From Chloroflexota bacterium (GTDB lineage Bacteria; Chloroflexota; Limnocylindria; Limnocylindrales; CSP1-4), in contig VBHW01000010.1 of the NCBI GenBank assembly GCA_005881055.1, forward strand, positions 1 to 18,634: DNA of 18,634 bases, written 5' to 3'. How positions within the stretch are numbered: position 1 is the stretch's first letter; every line of letters starts with the position of its first letter. This document shows positions 9,646 to 15,738 of this stretch, in pieces. A program made the translations under genes and the position numbers. The notes beneath the pieces were generated by a model. The model had not been told where the DNA came from. It made no database searches and worked only from the letters and a program-made list of their open reading frames with translations.

Positions 9646-9720
9646 TTGTCCACGGGTTGTCCACACCGTCCCGGAACTCGTGGACAGCGCTTCGCCGAGC
9701 ACATCGAAGTTCGTGGAAAA
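9646..9720. promoter_or_regulatory. Cluster of four DnaA-box-like sites
   Basis: TTGTCCACG (9646-9654) and TTGTCCACA (9657-9665) are on the plus strand. CGTGGACAG (9679-9687, minus-strand CTGTCCACG) and CGTGGAAAA (9712-9720, minus-strand TTTTCCACG) are on the other. TTGTCCACA is the form of DnaA box usual in high-GC bacteria, one base from E. coli TTATCCACA. Two boxes face right and two face left. An AT-richer patch lies about 40 bases to the left. Could be an origin, a DnaA titration site or a DnaA-controlled promoter region; dnaA and dnaN are not in the window. Confidence 0.55.
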
Positions 9721-9725
9721 GCGCG

Positions 9726-9755
9726 TTGACCGGCCTGTCGGGTCGCCCGTATCGT
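9726..9755 (+). promoter_or_regulatory. Sigma-70-type promoter after the DnaA-box cluster
   Basis: TTGACC (9726-9731) and TATCGT (9750-9755) are separated by 18 bases. This is one of the two best -35/-10 pairs in the window. The predicted transcript start falls at or just after the GTG at 9761. Confidence 0.5.
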
Positions 9756-9760
9756 TGGTC

Positions 9761-9901
9761 GTGCCCGAAGGGGCCAGCCAGACCGGAGACACCGAGATCG
9801 CATCAAGGATCGCTGGTCAGCAGGGTCGCTTCGGGCGTTTCTTTGCCCGTGATGCGGAGGCCTTCGGGCCACCCGTCTGGGACCCGCTCGGCGAGACGTG
9901 A
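9761..9901 (+). CDS. Possible leaderless 46-residue small protein
   Basis: Unrecognised. GTG 9761 lies 5 bases after the -10 hexamer of a good promoter, so a transcript from it would begin almost exactly on the start codon. The product is soluble and polar, with GRFGRFFARDAEAF in the middle and PPVWDPLGET at the end; no membrane segment, cysteine or known motif. About three quarters of its third codon positions are G or C, less than in neighbouring genes, so coding status is uncertain. A noncoding transcript from the same promoter is the main alternative. Confidence 0.3.
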   Translation: MPEGASQTGDTEIASRIAGQQGRFGRFFARDAEAFGPPVWDPLGET

Positions 9902-9926
9902 TCGGCATCCCGGTGTCGATACTCTC

Positions 9927-9960
9927 GTCGGGCGGGGGAGCCTCCTCGACCCTCCCCGAC
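9927..9960 (+). terminator. GC-rich stem-loop after the small ORF
   Basis: GTCGGG (9927-9932) pairs with CCCGAC (9955-9960), with further G-C pairing inside interrupted by a bulge. It lies 25 bases after the small ORF stop. No T-tract follows, so it is at best a weak terminator candidate. Confidence 0.25.
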
Positions 9961-10022
9961 CTCCCGACCGGGTGACGGGTTGTCCCTATTCCAGGACCTC
10001 CCGGCCGCCCCGGCGACTGCGC

Positions 10023-10028
10023 TACGCT
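10023..10028 (+). promoter_or_regulatory. -10-like element for leaderless purine nucleoside phosphorylase
   Basis: TACGCT lies 6 bases before GTG 10035, the same spacing as TAGGCT before the channel gene. No Shine-Dalgarno site is present between them. The -35 region is not convincing. Confidence 0.4.
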
Positions 10029-10034
10029 GCCGAC

Positions 10035-10916
10035 GTGCCCGCCGAGCTCGACGTCGATCCCCGGACCCCGATTCCCCCGTCTGAACAGCCGGCGCGCCTG
10101 GCGCGCCTCGAAGCCGCCGTCCGCGCCAGGACCGCGATCGTGCCCAGGTACGGGATCGTCCTCGGGTCGGGGCTTGGCGGCTTGGCCGACGACCTGGCGG
10201 GACCGGTCGCGATCCCGTTCGCCGACCTGCCCGGCTGGCCCGCCGCGACGGCGCCCGGCCATGTCGGGCGGCTGCTCCTCGGACACCTCGAGCGAACGCC
10301 GGTCGTCCTCCTCCAGGGCCGGCTTCATCTCTACGAGGGCAACGATCCCGGCCTCGTCGTCGAGCCCGTCCTGCTCATGGGCCGCCTGGGGGCCGCGACG
10401 ATCCTCCTGACGAACGCCGCCGGAGGAATCAACCCCGCGTTCGGCGCGGGCACGCTCATGGTCATCGCCGATCACCTCAACCTCACCGGCCGGACCCCGC
10501 TGCTTGGGCCGAACGCCGACGAGATAGGCCCGCGCTTCCCGGACCTGACTGCCGTCTACGCGAGGAAGCTCCGGGAACGTCTCCATTCGGCCGCGGCCGG
10601 CGAGGGGATGGAGCTTGCGGAGGGCGTATACGCGGGTCTCCTCGGGCCGGCCTACGAGACGCCGGCCGAGGTGCGGATGCTCGCCACGCTGGGGGCCGAC
10701 GCGGTCGGGATGTCGACGGTGCTCGAGGCGATCGCGGCTCGCTGGGCCGGACTCGAGGTCTGCGGCGTCTCGCTCGTCACGAACGCCGGCGCGGGCTACA
10801 CCGGCCAGCCGCTCACGCACGAGGAGGTGCTCGCCGCCGGCGCCGAGGCGGGCCCGCGGCTTGCCCGCGTCATCAGGCGGTTCATCCTGAACAGCCGGGA
10901 GTCCGGCTCGGTCTGA
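10035..10916 (+). CDS. Purine nucleoside phosphorylase, trimeric (PNP-I) type
   Basis: Cleaves guanosine/inosine-type nucleosides with phosphate to free base and ribose-1-phosphate in purine salvage; cytosolic. The 293-residue product has the phosphate loop GIVLGSGLGG (residues 40-49), the phosphate/ribose segment GRLHLYEGND matching human GRFHMYEGYP, LLTNAAGGIN, then GPAYETPAEVRMLATLGADAVGMST with base-binding Glu208 and a ribose-site Met, and SLVTNAGAGYT with Asn250 at the place of human Asn243. An Asn there goes with 6-oxopurine preference. The reading frame is open far upstream but those codons have no gene-like bias, so the GTG after TACGCT is taken as start. It converges on thyX. MTAP-like phosphorylases are the nearest alternative; the GxSxLGG, YETPAEV and TNxxAG pattern favours PNP. 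Confidence 0.93.
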   Translation: MPAELDVDPRTPIPPSEQPARLARLEAAVRARTAIVPRYGIVLGSGLGGLADDLAGPVAIPFADLPGWPAATAPGHVGRLLLGHLERTPVVLLQGRLHLYEGNDPGLVVEPVLLMGRLGAATILLTNAAGGINPAFGAGTLMVIADHLNLTGRTPLLGPNADEIGPRFPDLTAVYARKLRERLHSAAAGEGMELAEGVYAGLLGPAYETPAEVRMLATLGADAVGMSTVLEAIAARWAGLEVCGVSLVTNAGAGYTGQPLTHEEVLAAGAEAGPRLARVIRRFILNSRESGSV

Positions 10917-10961
10917 GCCCGGACCGGGACACGCGTGGGAACGGTCATGCGTGGGATCGGC

Positions 10962-10980
10962 GCGCCCGGGGGCTGGGCGC
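10962..10980. terminator. GC hairpin between convergent genes
   Basis: GCGCCC (10962-10967) and GGGCGC (10975-10980) form a 6-bp stem around a 7-base loop in the 76-base gap between two convergent genes. No T-tract on either strand; position is the main support for a bidirectional terminator. Confidence 0.3.
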
Positions 10981-10992
10981 AGCCGCCCGTCG

Positions 10993-11886
10993 TCAGCCCC
11001 TCGCGGCTTCCCCGCCGGCGGCCTGGCTCGCCCTGGCGGCCTCTCGCGTCGCCTTCGCCTTCTCCGACCATGCCGCGAGGACGTTGTCCTTGTGCGGACG
11101 GATGGGGCAATGCTCGTCGCGGTTCCCGGACTCGTCGCAGTAGCCGAGCGGCACGCACTTCGGGGCGAGGAACGCGCCGAGGAACGGGCTCACCGCGAAG
11201 ATCTCGTGGCGGATGAGCTGGAACAGCCGGCGGATCTCCCACTGGGCCATCGTGCACAGCCGGAGCCCGCTCATGTGGATGAGTGCCCGGAGGTTCGCCG
11301 TCATGACGAGGTTCGTCCGGGTCGCGTTGGGGAAGACGAACCGGGCGTCCTCGCCCGGGATCCCGGCCGCGAGGAGGTCGCCGTAGAGCGAGAGCGAGCC
11401 CTCGAGCTGGTCGTCGAACCGCTCGCGCAGGTCCGCGTCGGCGTCCTCGATCGTCGCCGGCCGCATCGTCGCCGCGTCCTTGAACTTGACGTAGCGCTGG
11501 CTCTGCTGGTCGAACGCCACGCCCGCCCGGTGGCGGACGAGCTGGTGGGAGAGCGTCCGTGAGACGCCGGTGATCCCGAACGAGAAGACGACATGCTCGA
11601 TCGTCGAGCCGTGGCCCGACTCGATGACCCGCTGGATGAGCTTCTGCTGGCGGGCCGGGTCCGTCTCCCCGACGACGGCCTTCCGGAAGATCTCCTCCGG
11701 CTCCTCCTCCGAGTAGCACGTCCGGCAGGCCGTGTAGATCAGGGGAACGTAGAAGCGCTCGACGATCTCCCGATCCGGGAACAGGAGCGTCGCCTTCATG
11801 CCGAGGTCGCGCCGGCCCGGGTTGGGCGGGATGGCCGTCTTCGCGCGCACGGCAGTCGGGTCCGGGGTCGCGGGCTCGGCCGTCAT
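10993..11886 (-). CDS. thyX: Flavin-dependent thymidylate synthase
   Basis: Makes dTMP from dUMP using methylenetetrahydrofolate, NADPH and FAD, replacing ThyA. The 297-residue product carries the ThyX signature RHRAGVAFDQQSQRY, an RHR-X8-S spacing within the RHR-X7-8-S range given for the family. Preceding it are ESGHGSTIEHVVFSF and SHQLVRHR, and later NLRALIHMSGLRLCTMAQWE and the IRRLFQLI helix. The C-terminal KCVPLGYCDESGNRDEHC resembles the Cys-containing tail seen in many long-form ThyX proteins, possibly a metal site. ATG 11886 is chosen; it follows a minus-strand -10-like TATCCT by 9 bases, again without a Shine-Dalgarno. The first 29 or so residues are poorly conserved in style, so Met30 (MKATLLFPD) is a possible start. 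It is convergent with the phosphorylase gene and 79 bases downstream of the cyclase gene. Confidence 0.95.
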   Translation of the reverse strand: MTAEPATPDPTAVRAKTAIPPNPGRRDLGMKATLLFPDREIVERFYVPLIYTACRTCYSEEEPEEIFRKAVVGETDPARQQKLIQRVIESGHGSTIEHVVFSFGITGVSRTLSHQLVRHRAGVAFDQQSQRYVKFKDAATMRPATIEDADADLRERFDDQLEGSLSLYGDLLAAGIPGEDARFVFPNATRTNLVMTANLRALIHMSGLRLCTMAQWEIRRLFQLIRHEIFAVSPFLGAFLAPKCVPLGYCDESGNRDEHCPIRPHKDNVLAAWSEKAKATREAARASQAAGGEAARG

Positions 11887-11895
11887 CAGGACCTC

Positions 11896-11901
11896 AGGAT
11901 A
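11896..11901 (-). promoter_or_regulatory. -10-like element upstream of thyX
   Basis: On the minus strand TATCCT lies 9 bases before ATG 11886. It would give a leader of only a few bases. A direct repeat of about 12 bases sits at the -35 side of it. Confidence 0.35.
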
Positions 11902-11920
11902 CCGCGGCGACGCGGACCCC

Positions 11921-11944
11921 ACGGAGGACCCGACGGAGGACCCC
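11921..11944. repeat. 12-bp direct repeat upstream of thyX
   Basis: ACGGAGGACCCG (11921-11932) is followed directly by ACGGAGGACCCC (11933-11944), with one base different. It lies in the gap between the cyclase stop and thyX, about 20 bases upstream of the thyX -10-like element. Either a regulator site or simple-sequence slippage. Confidence 0.5.
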
Positions 11945-11965
11945 CACGGACGCGGGACGCGCTCC

Positions 11966-14674
11966 TCAGCCCCGCGGCTCGGCATCGGCCGGCGGCCGGT
12001 CCATCGCGTAGGCGACGGCAACGTCCTGGGACATCGCGCGGCCCGCGGCGCGTTCCGCGTCCGCGTCGGCGGCCGCCAGGAGCGCGCTCGCGTTCGCGGC
12101 GTAGTCACTGCGCCGCACGAGCGTCGGCGGTGCGCCGCCCTTGATGCGCTCGCGGAGGGCCTCCGCGGCGCCGGCCAGCCGGAGCGCGCGCGTCGGGTCG
12201 TTCTCCCGGAGCGCGAGCTCGCCCAGGTCGTCGAGCTCCATCGCGACGCCCGTCGGATCCCCCGCCTCGGCGAAGAGCCGGAGCGCCTCGCGACCGGCCG
12301 CGCGCGAAACGTCGAAGCGGCCGTCGAACATGGCCACGCGGCTGCGCGTGCCGAGCGAGCTCGCCTCGCGGTAGCGGTCGCCGATCCGCCGAGCGTGCTC
12401 CGTTGCCTGGACCGCGCTGACCTCGGCAGCCGCCAGGTCGCCGCGCAGGAACTGGACCAGCGCCAGTCCCAGCAGGACGCCGCCGATGCCCACCTCGTCC
12501 CCGACCTCGCGCCACAGCGCGAGCGCGGCCTCGTACTGGCGGACGGCCTCCTCATGCTCGCCCGGGATCGCCGCCAGGAACGCGAGGTTGTAGTGGGCTT
12601 CGGCCAGGCCCGACCGGTCGCCGATCGCCTCGTTCACCGCGAGCTGCTCCTCGTAGAAGCCGCGCGCCGTCGGGAAGTCGTTCTGCCAGTAGGCGAGGCC
12701 GCCAGCCCCGTTGAGCGCCTTGGCGCGGCCCGCCGTCGGCGACTGAGCCTGGGGGCATGCGAGCAGCTCGCGCGTCATCGACAGCCCCTCCCCGAGGTGA
12801 CCGCGCTGATGCCAGAAACGCCACAGCCGGCCGGCCGCCAGCAGACCCTCCTCGACCTGCCCGGCGGCGAGCGCCCAGCGCAGCGCCGCCCGGATGTTGT
12901 CGTGCTCGGTCTCGAGGAGGTCGAGCCAGCGCTTGGCCTCCCTCCCGATGAGCTCCGGCTCCGCCTGCCTGGCCCGCTCCGTGACGACCGCGAGCAGGCG
13001 GTCCTGGCTTGCCTCGAGCTCGCCGGCCTGGGCGAGGCGCTCGAGGCCGTACTCCCTGATGACCTGGAGCATGCGGAAGCGCGGTTCCTCGTCGCTCGCG
13101 TCGGAGCGCCGGATGAGGCTCTTGTCGACGAGCGAGCCGTGGGCCTCGAGCACGTCGACACCGAGCGTCCGATCCGGATCGCCGACGGTCTCCGCGTCCT
13201 CGAGCCACCAGCCGCCGGCGAACACCGCGAGCCGCCGGAAGTACGCCTGCTCGAGCGCGTCCAGGAGGTCGTAGCTCCAGGCGATCGCGCCACGGAGTGT
13301 TTGCTGCCGCTCCGGCAGGTCCCGCGCGCCGCCCGCGAGGAGGCCGAGCGACTGCTCCAGGCGGCCGGCGATCGCGGCCGGGCTGAGGAGGCGGATCCGG
13401 GCCGCCGCCAGCTCGATTGCCAGGGGGAGGCCGTCGAGCCGGGCGCAGATCGACGCCACCGCCCCGGCGTTCTCGGCCGACAACGCGAAGTCCGGCTTGA
13501 CCGCCCGGGCCCGCTCGACGAACAGCGCCACGGATTCGGTGCGCGCCAGCTCGTCCGGCGGCGGCAGGCGTCCCGGATCGGGCACCGCCAGCGGGAGCAC
13601 CGCGTATTCGCGCTCGCCGGCCACGTGGAGGACCCCGCGGCTCGTGGCAAGGACCGACAGACCGGAGCAGCGGGCGAGGAGCTGTCCGACGAAGGACGCC
13701 GAGGCGAGCACGTGCTCGAAGTTGTCCAGCACGAGGAGCAGCTCGGACGGCCCGATGCGGTCGGCGAGCATGTCGAGGAGGTCGTGCACGCCCTCGTCTC
13801 GCACCGCGAGGCCGTTGGCGATCGCCGCCGGCACGAGATCGGCGTCGGTGATCGGGGCGAGCGGGACCCAGGCCGCACCGTCGCGGAAGTCGTCGATGCT
13901 CGCGCTCGCCGTCGCGATGGCGAGGCGAGTCTTGCCCGTGCCGCCGGGCCCGGTGAGCGTGACGAGGCGGTTCGCCGACAGGAGCTCTCGGAGCTCGCCG
14001 AGCTCCGCCTCGCGCCCGAGGAAGCTCGTCAGCTGGGCAGGCAGGGTGTTCATCCGGGACTCGAGGGAGCGCAGCGGTGGGAACTCGCTCAAGAGGCCGC
14101 CGGCGACGACCTGGTGGAGGCGGAGGGGCTCGAAGTCCTTGAGCCGGTGCGTCCCGAGGTCGATCAGGCGGACGTCGCCGGCCGGCGCATCGCCGAGGAG
14201 GCCCCGGAGCGCGTCCGAGACGACGATCTGGCCGCCGTGGGCGGCCGCCTCGATCCGGGCCGTCCGGTTGATGTCGATGCCGACGTAGTCGCCCTCGGAC
14301 ATGAAGGCCTGCCCCGCATGGAGGCCCATGCGGACGCGGATCGGCGCATCGGCCGGCCACGGCTCGCCTGCGAGCCCGCGCTGCGCGTCGACGGCCGCGG
14401 CCAGCGCCCCGGCAGGGTCGGTGAAGACGATGAAGAAGCTGTCGCCCTCCGTGCCCCGCTCGACGCCGCCGTGGTCCGCGATCGCCGCCCGCAGGATGGC
14501 CCGATGGCGAGCCCGCAGCTGCGCGTACTGCGTCGTTCCCACCTGTTGCTCGAGGCGGCTGGAGCCCTCGATGTCGGTGAAGAGGAACGTGAGCACACCC
14601 GACGGCTGCGCATCCGGGGCGAGGGCGCCCGGGACCGCCCCGGCCGCGTCGTGTCGAGCCTCCGTTGCGCCCAC
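11966..14674 (-). CDS. Class III nucleotidyl cyclase domain fused to STAND/NB-ARC-like ATPase and TPR repeats
   Basis: A 902-residue signalling protein. Residues 27-190 are a class III cyclase domain: metal-binding Asp34 (FTDIEGSS) and Asp78 (GDSFF), Asp129, Asn136 and Arg140 (DYVGIDINRTARI). The purine-specifying Lys, expected four residues before Asp78, is Gly74 by my alignment, so activity or substrate may differ from a standard adenylyl cyclase. A linker with FLGREAELGELREL leads to a P-loop NTPase, Walker A GPGGTGKT (242-249) and Walker B LLLVLDNFEHVL near 305-315, as in the AfsR/MalT group. From about 550 to 880 Ala-rich helical pairs read as TPR repeats (AEAHYNLAFLAAIPGEHEEA). Unlike many relatives it has no C-terminal LuxR helix-turn-helix. 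The GTG start is 18 bases after the upstream cNMP-binding gene, implying cotranscription. It has no membrane segment. Confidence 0.88.
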   Translation of the reverse strand: MGATEARHDAAGAVPGALAPDAQPSGVLTFLFTDIEGSSRLEQQVGTTQYAQLRARHRAILRAAIADHGGVERGTEGDSFFIVFTDPAGALAAAVDAQRGLAGEPWPADAPIRVRMGLHAGQAFMSEGDYVGIDINRTARIEAAAHGGQIVVSDALRGLLGDAPAGDVRLIDLGTHRLKDFEPLRLHQVVAGGLLSEFPPLRSLESRMNTLPAQLTSFLGREAELGELRELLSANRLVTLTGPGGTGKTRLAIATASASIDDFRDGAAWVPLAPITDADLVPAAIANGLAVRDEGVHDLLDMLADRIGPSELLLVLDNFEHVLASASFVGQLLARCSGLSVLATSRGVLHVAGEREYAVLPLAVPDPGRLPPPDELARTESVALFVERARAVKPDFALSAENAGAVASICARLDGLPLAIELAAARIRLLSPAAIAGRLEQSLGLLAGGARDLPERQQTLRGAIAWSYDLLDALEQAYFRRLAVFAGGWWLEDAETVGDPDRTLGVDVLEAHGSLVDKSLIRRSDASDEEPRFRMLQVIREYGLERLAQAGELEASQDRLLAVVTERARQAEPELIGREAKRWLDLLETEHDNIRAALRWALAAGQVEEGLLAAGRLWRFWHQRGHLGEGLSMTRELLACPQAQSPTAGRAKALNGAGGLAYWQNDFPTARGFYEEQLAVNEAIGDRSGLAEAHYNLAFLAAIPGEHEEAVRQYEAALALWREVGDEVGIGGVLLGLALVQFLRGDLAAAEVSAVQATEHARRIGDRYREASSLGTRSRVAMFDGRFDVSRAAGREALRLFAEAGDPTGVAMELDDLGELALRENDPTRALRLAGAAEALRERIKGGAPPTLVRRSDYAANASALLAAADADAERAAGRAMSQDVAVAYAMDRPPADAEPRG

Positions 14675-14692
14675 GTCAGCAACCGTCCACGG

Positions 14693-15133
14693 TCAGTGCC
14701 GATGGTCCTCGCTGACCGAGCGGAGTCGTCGCGCGACGCCGCGCAGGACCGCGAGCGCCACGCCCGGCTCTTCCGCGAGGATCGCCTCGAAGTCCCAGGA
14801 GGCGAGGGCCAGGCAGGTCGTCGGCTCCTCTGCGACGACGTTGGCGATCCGCGGCTGGCCGTCGAGGAGCGACAGCTCCCCGAAGAACTCGCCGGGGCCG
14901 AGACGACTGAGCGTCTCGCCGTCCCGCACGACACGGGCGATCCCGGACACGATCATGAAGAAGCCGGTCCCGACCTCGCCCTGCCGCACGATCGTCCGGC
15001 CTGGGTCGAAGGAGACCTCGTTGGCCTTCGCCGCGATCGTGGCCAGGTCCTCGTCGCCGACGCCGTGGAACAGCTGCACGCCCCGGAGCAGCTCCATGCG
15101 CTCGTCCTGTCCGAGCTCCGCGGTCGCCGCCAC
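14693..15133 (-). CDS. Stand-alone cyclic-nucleotide-binding domain protein
   Basis: The 146-residue product is one cNMP-binding (CRP/CAP N-terminal type) beta-barrel domain with a short C-terminal helix and no DNA-binding helix-turn-helix. The phosphate-binding cassette is intact: FFGELSLLDGQPRIANV (83-99), with Glu86 for the ribose and Arg95 for the phosphate, so cAMP or cGMP binding is plausible. The GTG start at 15133 is set by a strong Shine-Dalgarno site; an extension to 15202 would add a basic, Arg/Gly-rich tail not typical of the family. It lies 18 bases upstream of the cyclase-ATPase gene on the same strand and divergent from a second cNMP-binding gene. It could act as a ligand-dependent partner for another protein. 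Confidence 0.88.
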   Translation of the reverse strand: MAATAELGQDERMELLRGVQLFHGVGDEDLATIAAKANEVSFDPGRTIVRQGEVGTGFFMIVSGIARVVRDGETLSRLGPGEFFGELSLLDGQPRIANVVAEEPTTCLALASWDFEAILAEEPGVALAVLRGVARRLRSVSEDHRH

Positions 15134-15136
15134 CCG

Positions 15137-15145
15137 TTTCCTCCC
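15137..15145 (-). promoter_or_regulatory. Strong Shine-Dalgarno that sets a cNMP-binding gene start
   Basis: On the minus strand GGGAGGAAA precedes GTG 15133, with GGAGG 6 bases from the start codon. It selects this codon over the start at 15202. Confidence 0.75.
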
Positions 15146-15210
15146 AGGCCGGTCGGGGCCGTGGCCCGGCCGATCCTTCCGTCGCCGGCGCCCTGCGGGC
15201 ACCCGCTCCG

Positions 15211-15218
15211 TATACGAT
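15211..15218 (+). promoter_or_regulatory. -10-like element for the plus-strand cNMP-binding gene
   Basis: TATACGAT contains TACGAT, a fair -10 match, in the divergent region. No good -35 is visible. A transcript from here would carry a leader of roughly 90 bases if ATG 15316 is used, or be nearly leaderless on ATG 15217. Confidence 0.35.
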
Positions 15219-15254
15219 GGCAGACGGTACCCCGCAGCGGAAGTTCTGTCTGCC
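15219..15254 (+). repeat. 7-bp inverted repeat in the leader of the plus-strand cNMP-binding gene
   Basis: GGCAGAC (15219-15225) and GTCTGCC (15248-15254) are exact reverse complements with a 22-base spacer, just after the -10-like element. Could be an operator or a 5' leader hairpin. The match is short for this GC content. Confidence 0.35.
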
Positions 15255-15315
15255 GACGACGCCTCACCGGGCCGGGGGGCCGGGCGTGGGCCGGAAGCCG
15301 GGGGCCAGAGGAGCG

Positions 15316-15738
15316 ATGGCCACGACCGACGAGATCGTCGACGATCTGTCCGGGTTCGCCCTGTTCGCCGACCTCGGGTCCGCGCAGCTCCAGCAGGTCG
15401 CCCACACGTTCGAGGAGCGCTGGTTCCCGGAGGGCGAGCGGATCCTTCGCCAGGGGCTCACCGGTTCGGGCTTCTTCGTCATCCTCGACGGCGAGGTCGG
15501 CATCGTCGTCGATGGGGAGCAGCGCACGACGCTCGGGCGCGGTGACTTCTTCGGCGAGGTCTCGATCCTCCTCGGCGACGCGCCGGTCGCCGACGTCGTC
15601 GCGCTCCGCGCGGTACGCTGCATGTTCCTCGCGGGGCCGGGCGTGGAGGGGTTCCTCGTCGCCAACCCGCGGGTCATGTACCGCATGCTCCAGGCCCAGG
15701 CGCGGCGGCTCCGGAACGCGAACCGTTGGCGGAGCTGA
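15316..15738 (+). CDS. Stand-alone cyclic-nucleotide-binding-like domain lacking the phosphate Arg
   Basis: The 140-residue product has the same build as the divergent cNMP-binding gene: helix, beta-barrel (RILRQGLTGSGFFVILDGEV) and a C-terminal helix, with no helix-turn-helix. Its cassette reads FFGEVSILLGDAPVADVVA (78-96). Glu81 is kept but the phosphate-binding Arg is Val91, so binding of cyclic nucleotides is doubtful and it may be a structural partner or bind another ligand. ATG 15316 is preferred because MATTDEIVDDLSGFALF matches the family start and AGGAG precedes it, though only 2 bases away. In-frame ATG 15217 and GTG 15286 would add 33 or 10 low-complexity residues. It overlaps the next gene by 13 bases, so the two are likely one unit. 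Confidence 0.83.
   Translation: MATTDEIVDDLSGFALFADLGSAQLQQVAHTFEERWFPEGERILRQGLTGSGFFVILDGEVGIVVDGEQRTTLGRGDFFGEVSILLGDAPVADVVALRAVRCMFLAGPGVEGFLVANPRVMYRMLQAQARRLRNANRWRS

Larger units (their letters stand above)
9394..10034. other. 641-base stretch without a conventional gene
   Basis: Between moaA and purine nucleoside phosphorylase. It contains, in order, a 50-bp tandem duplication, a locally AT-richer patch at about 9575-9608 with the palindrome TAACGTTA, a cluster of DnaA-box-like 9-mers, a promoter with a possible 46-residue ORF, and a GC-rich stem-loop. Longer frames through the stretch lack the codon bias of real genes here. No tRNA, rRNA or familiar structured RNA was recognised. 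Confidence 0.6.

Noticed and set aside
9524..9760. N-terminal extension of the small ORF to ATG 9524
   Set aside because: It would read through the DnaA-box cluster and the promoter, and its codon use and composition are not gene-like.
9417..10820. A 467-codon minus-strand frame across the repeat and the phosphorylase gene
   Set aside because: Mostly antisense to the phosphorylase; its product is low-complexity Arg/Gly/Pro. The tandem repeat only adds repeated residues at its end.
11527..11562. Abnormal ThyX signature spacing (RHR-X8-S rather than X7)
   Set aside because: Eight residues is within the range described for the ThyX motif, so it is not evidence of loss of function.
15134..15202. 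Longer N-terminus for the minus-strand cNMP-binding protein
   Set aside because: The strong Shine-Dalgarno before GTG 15133 and the basic low-complexity character of the extra 23 residues favour the shorter form.
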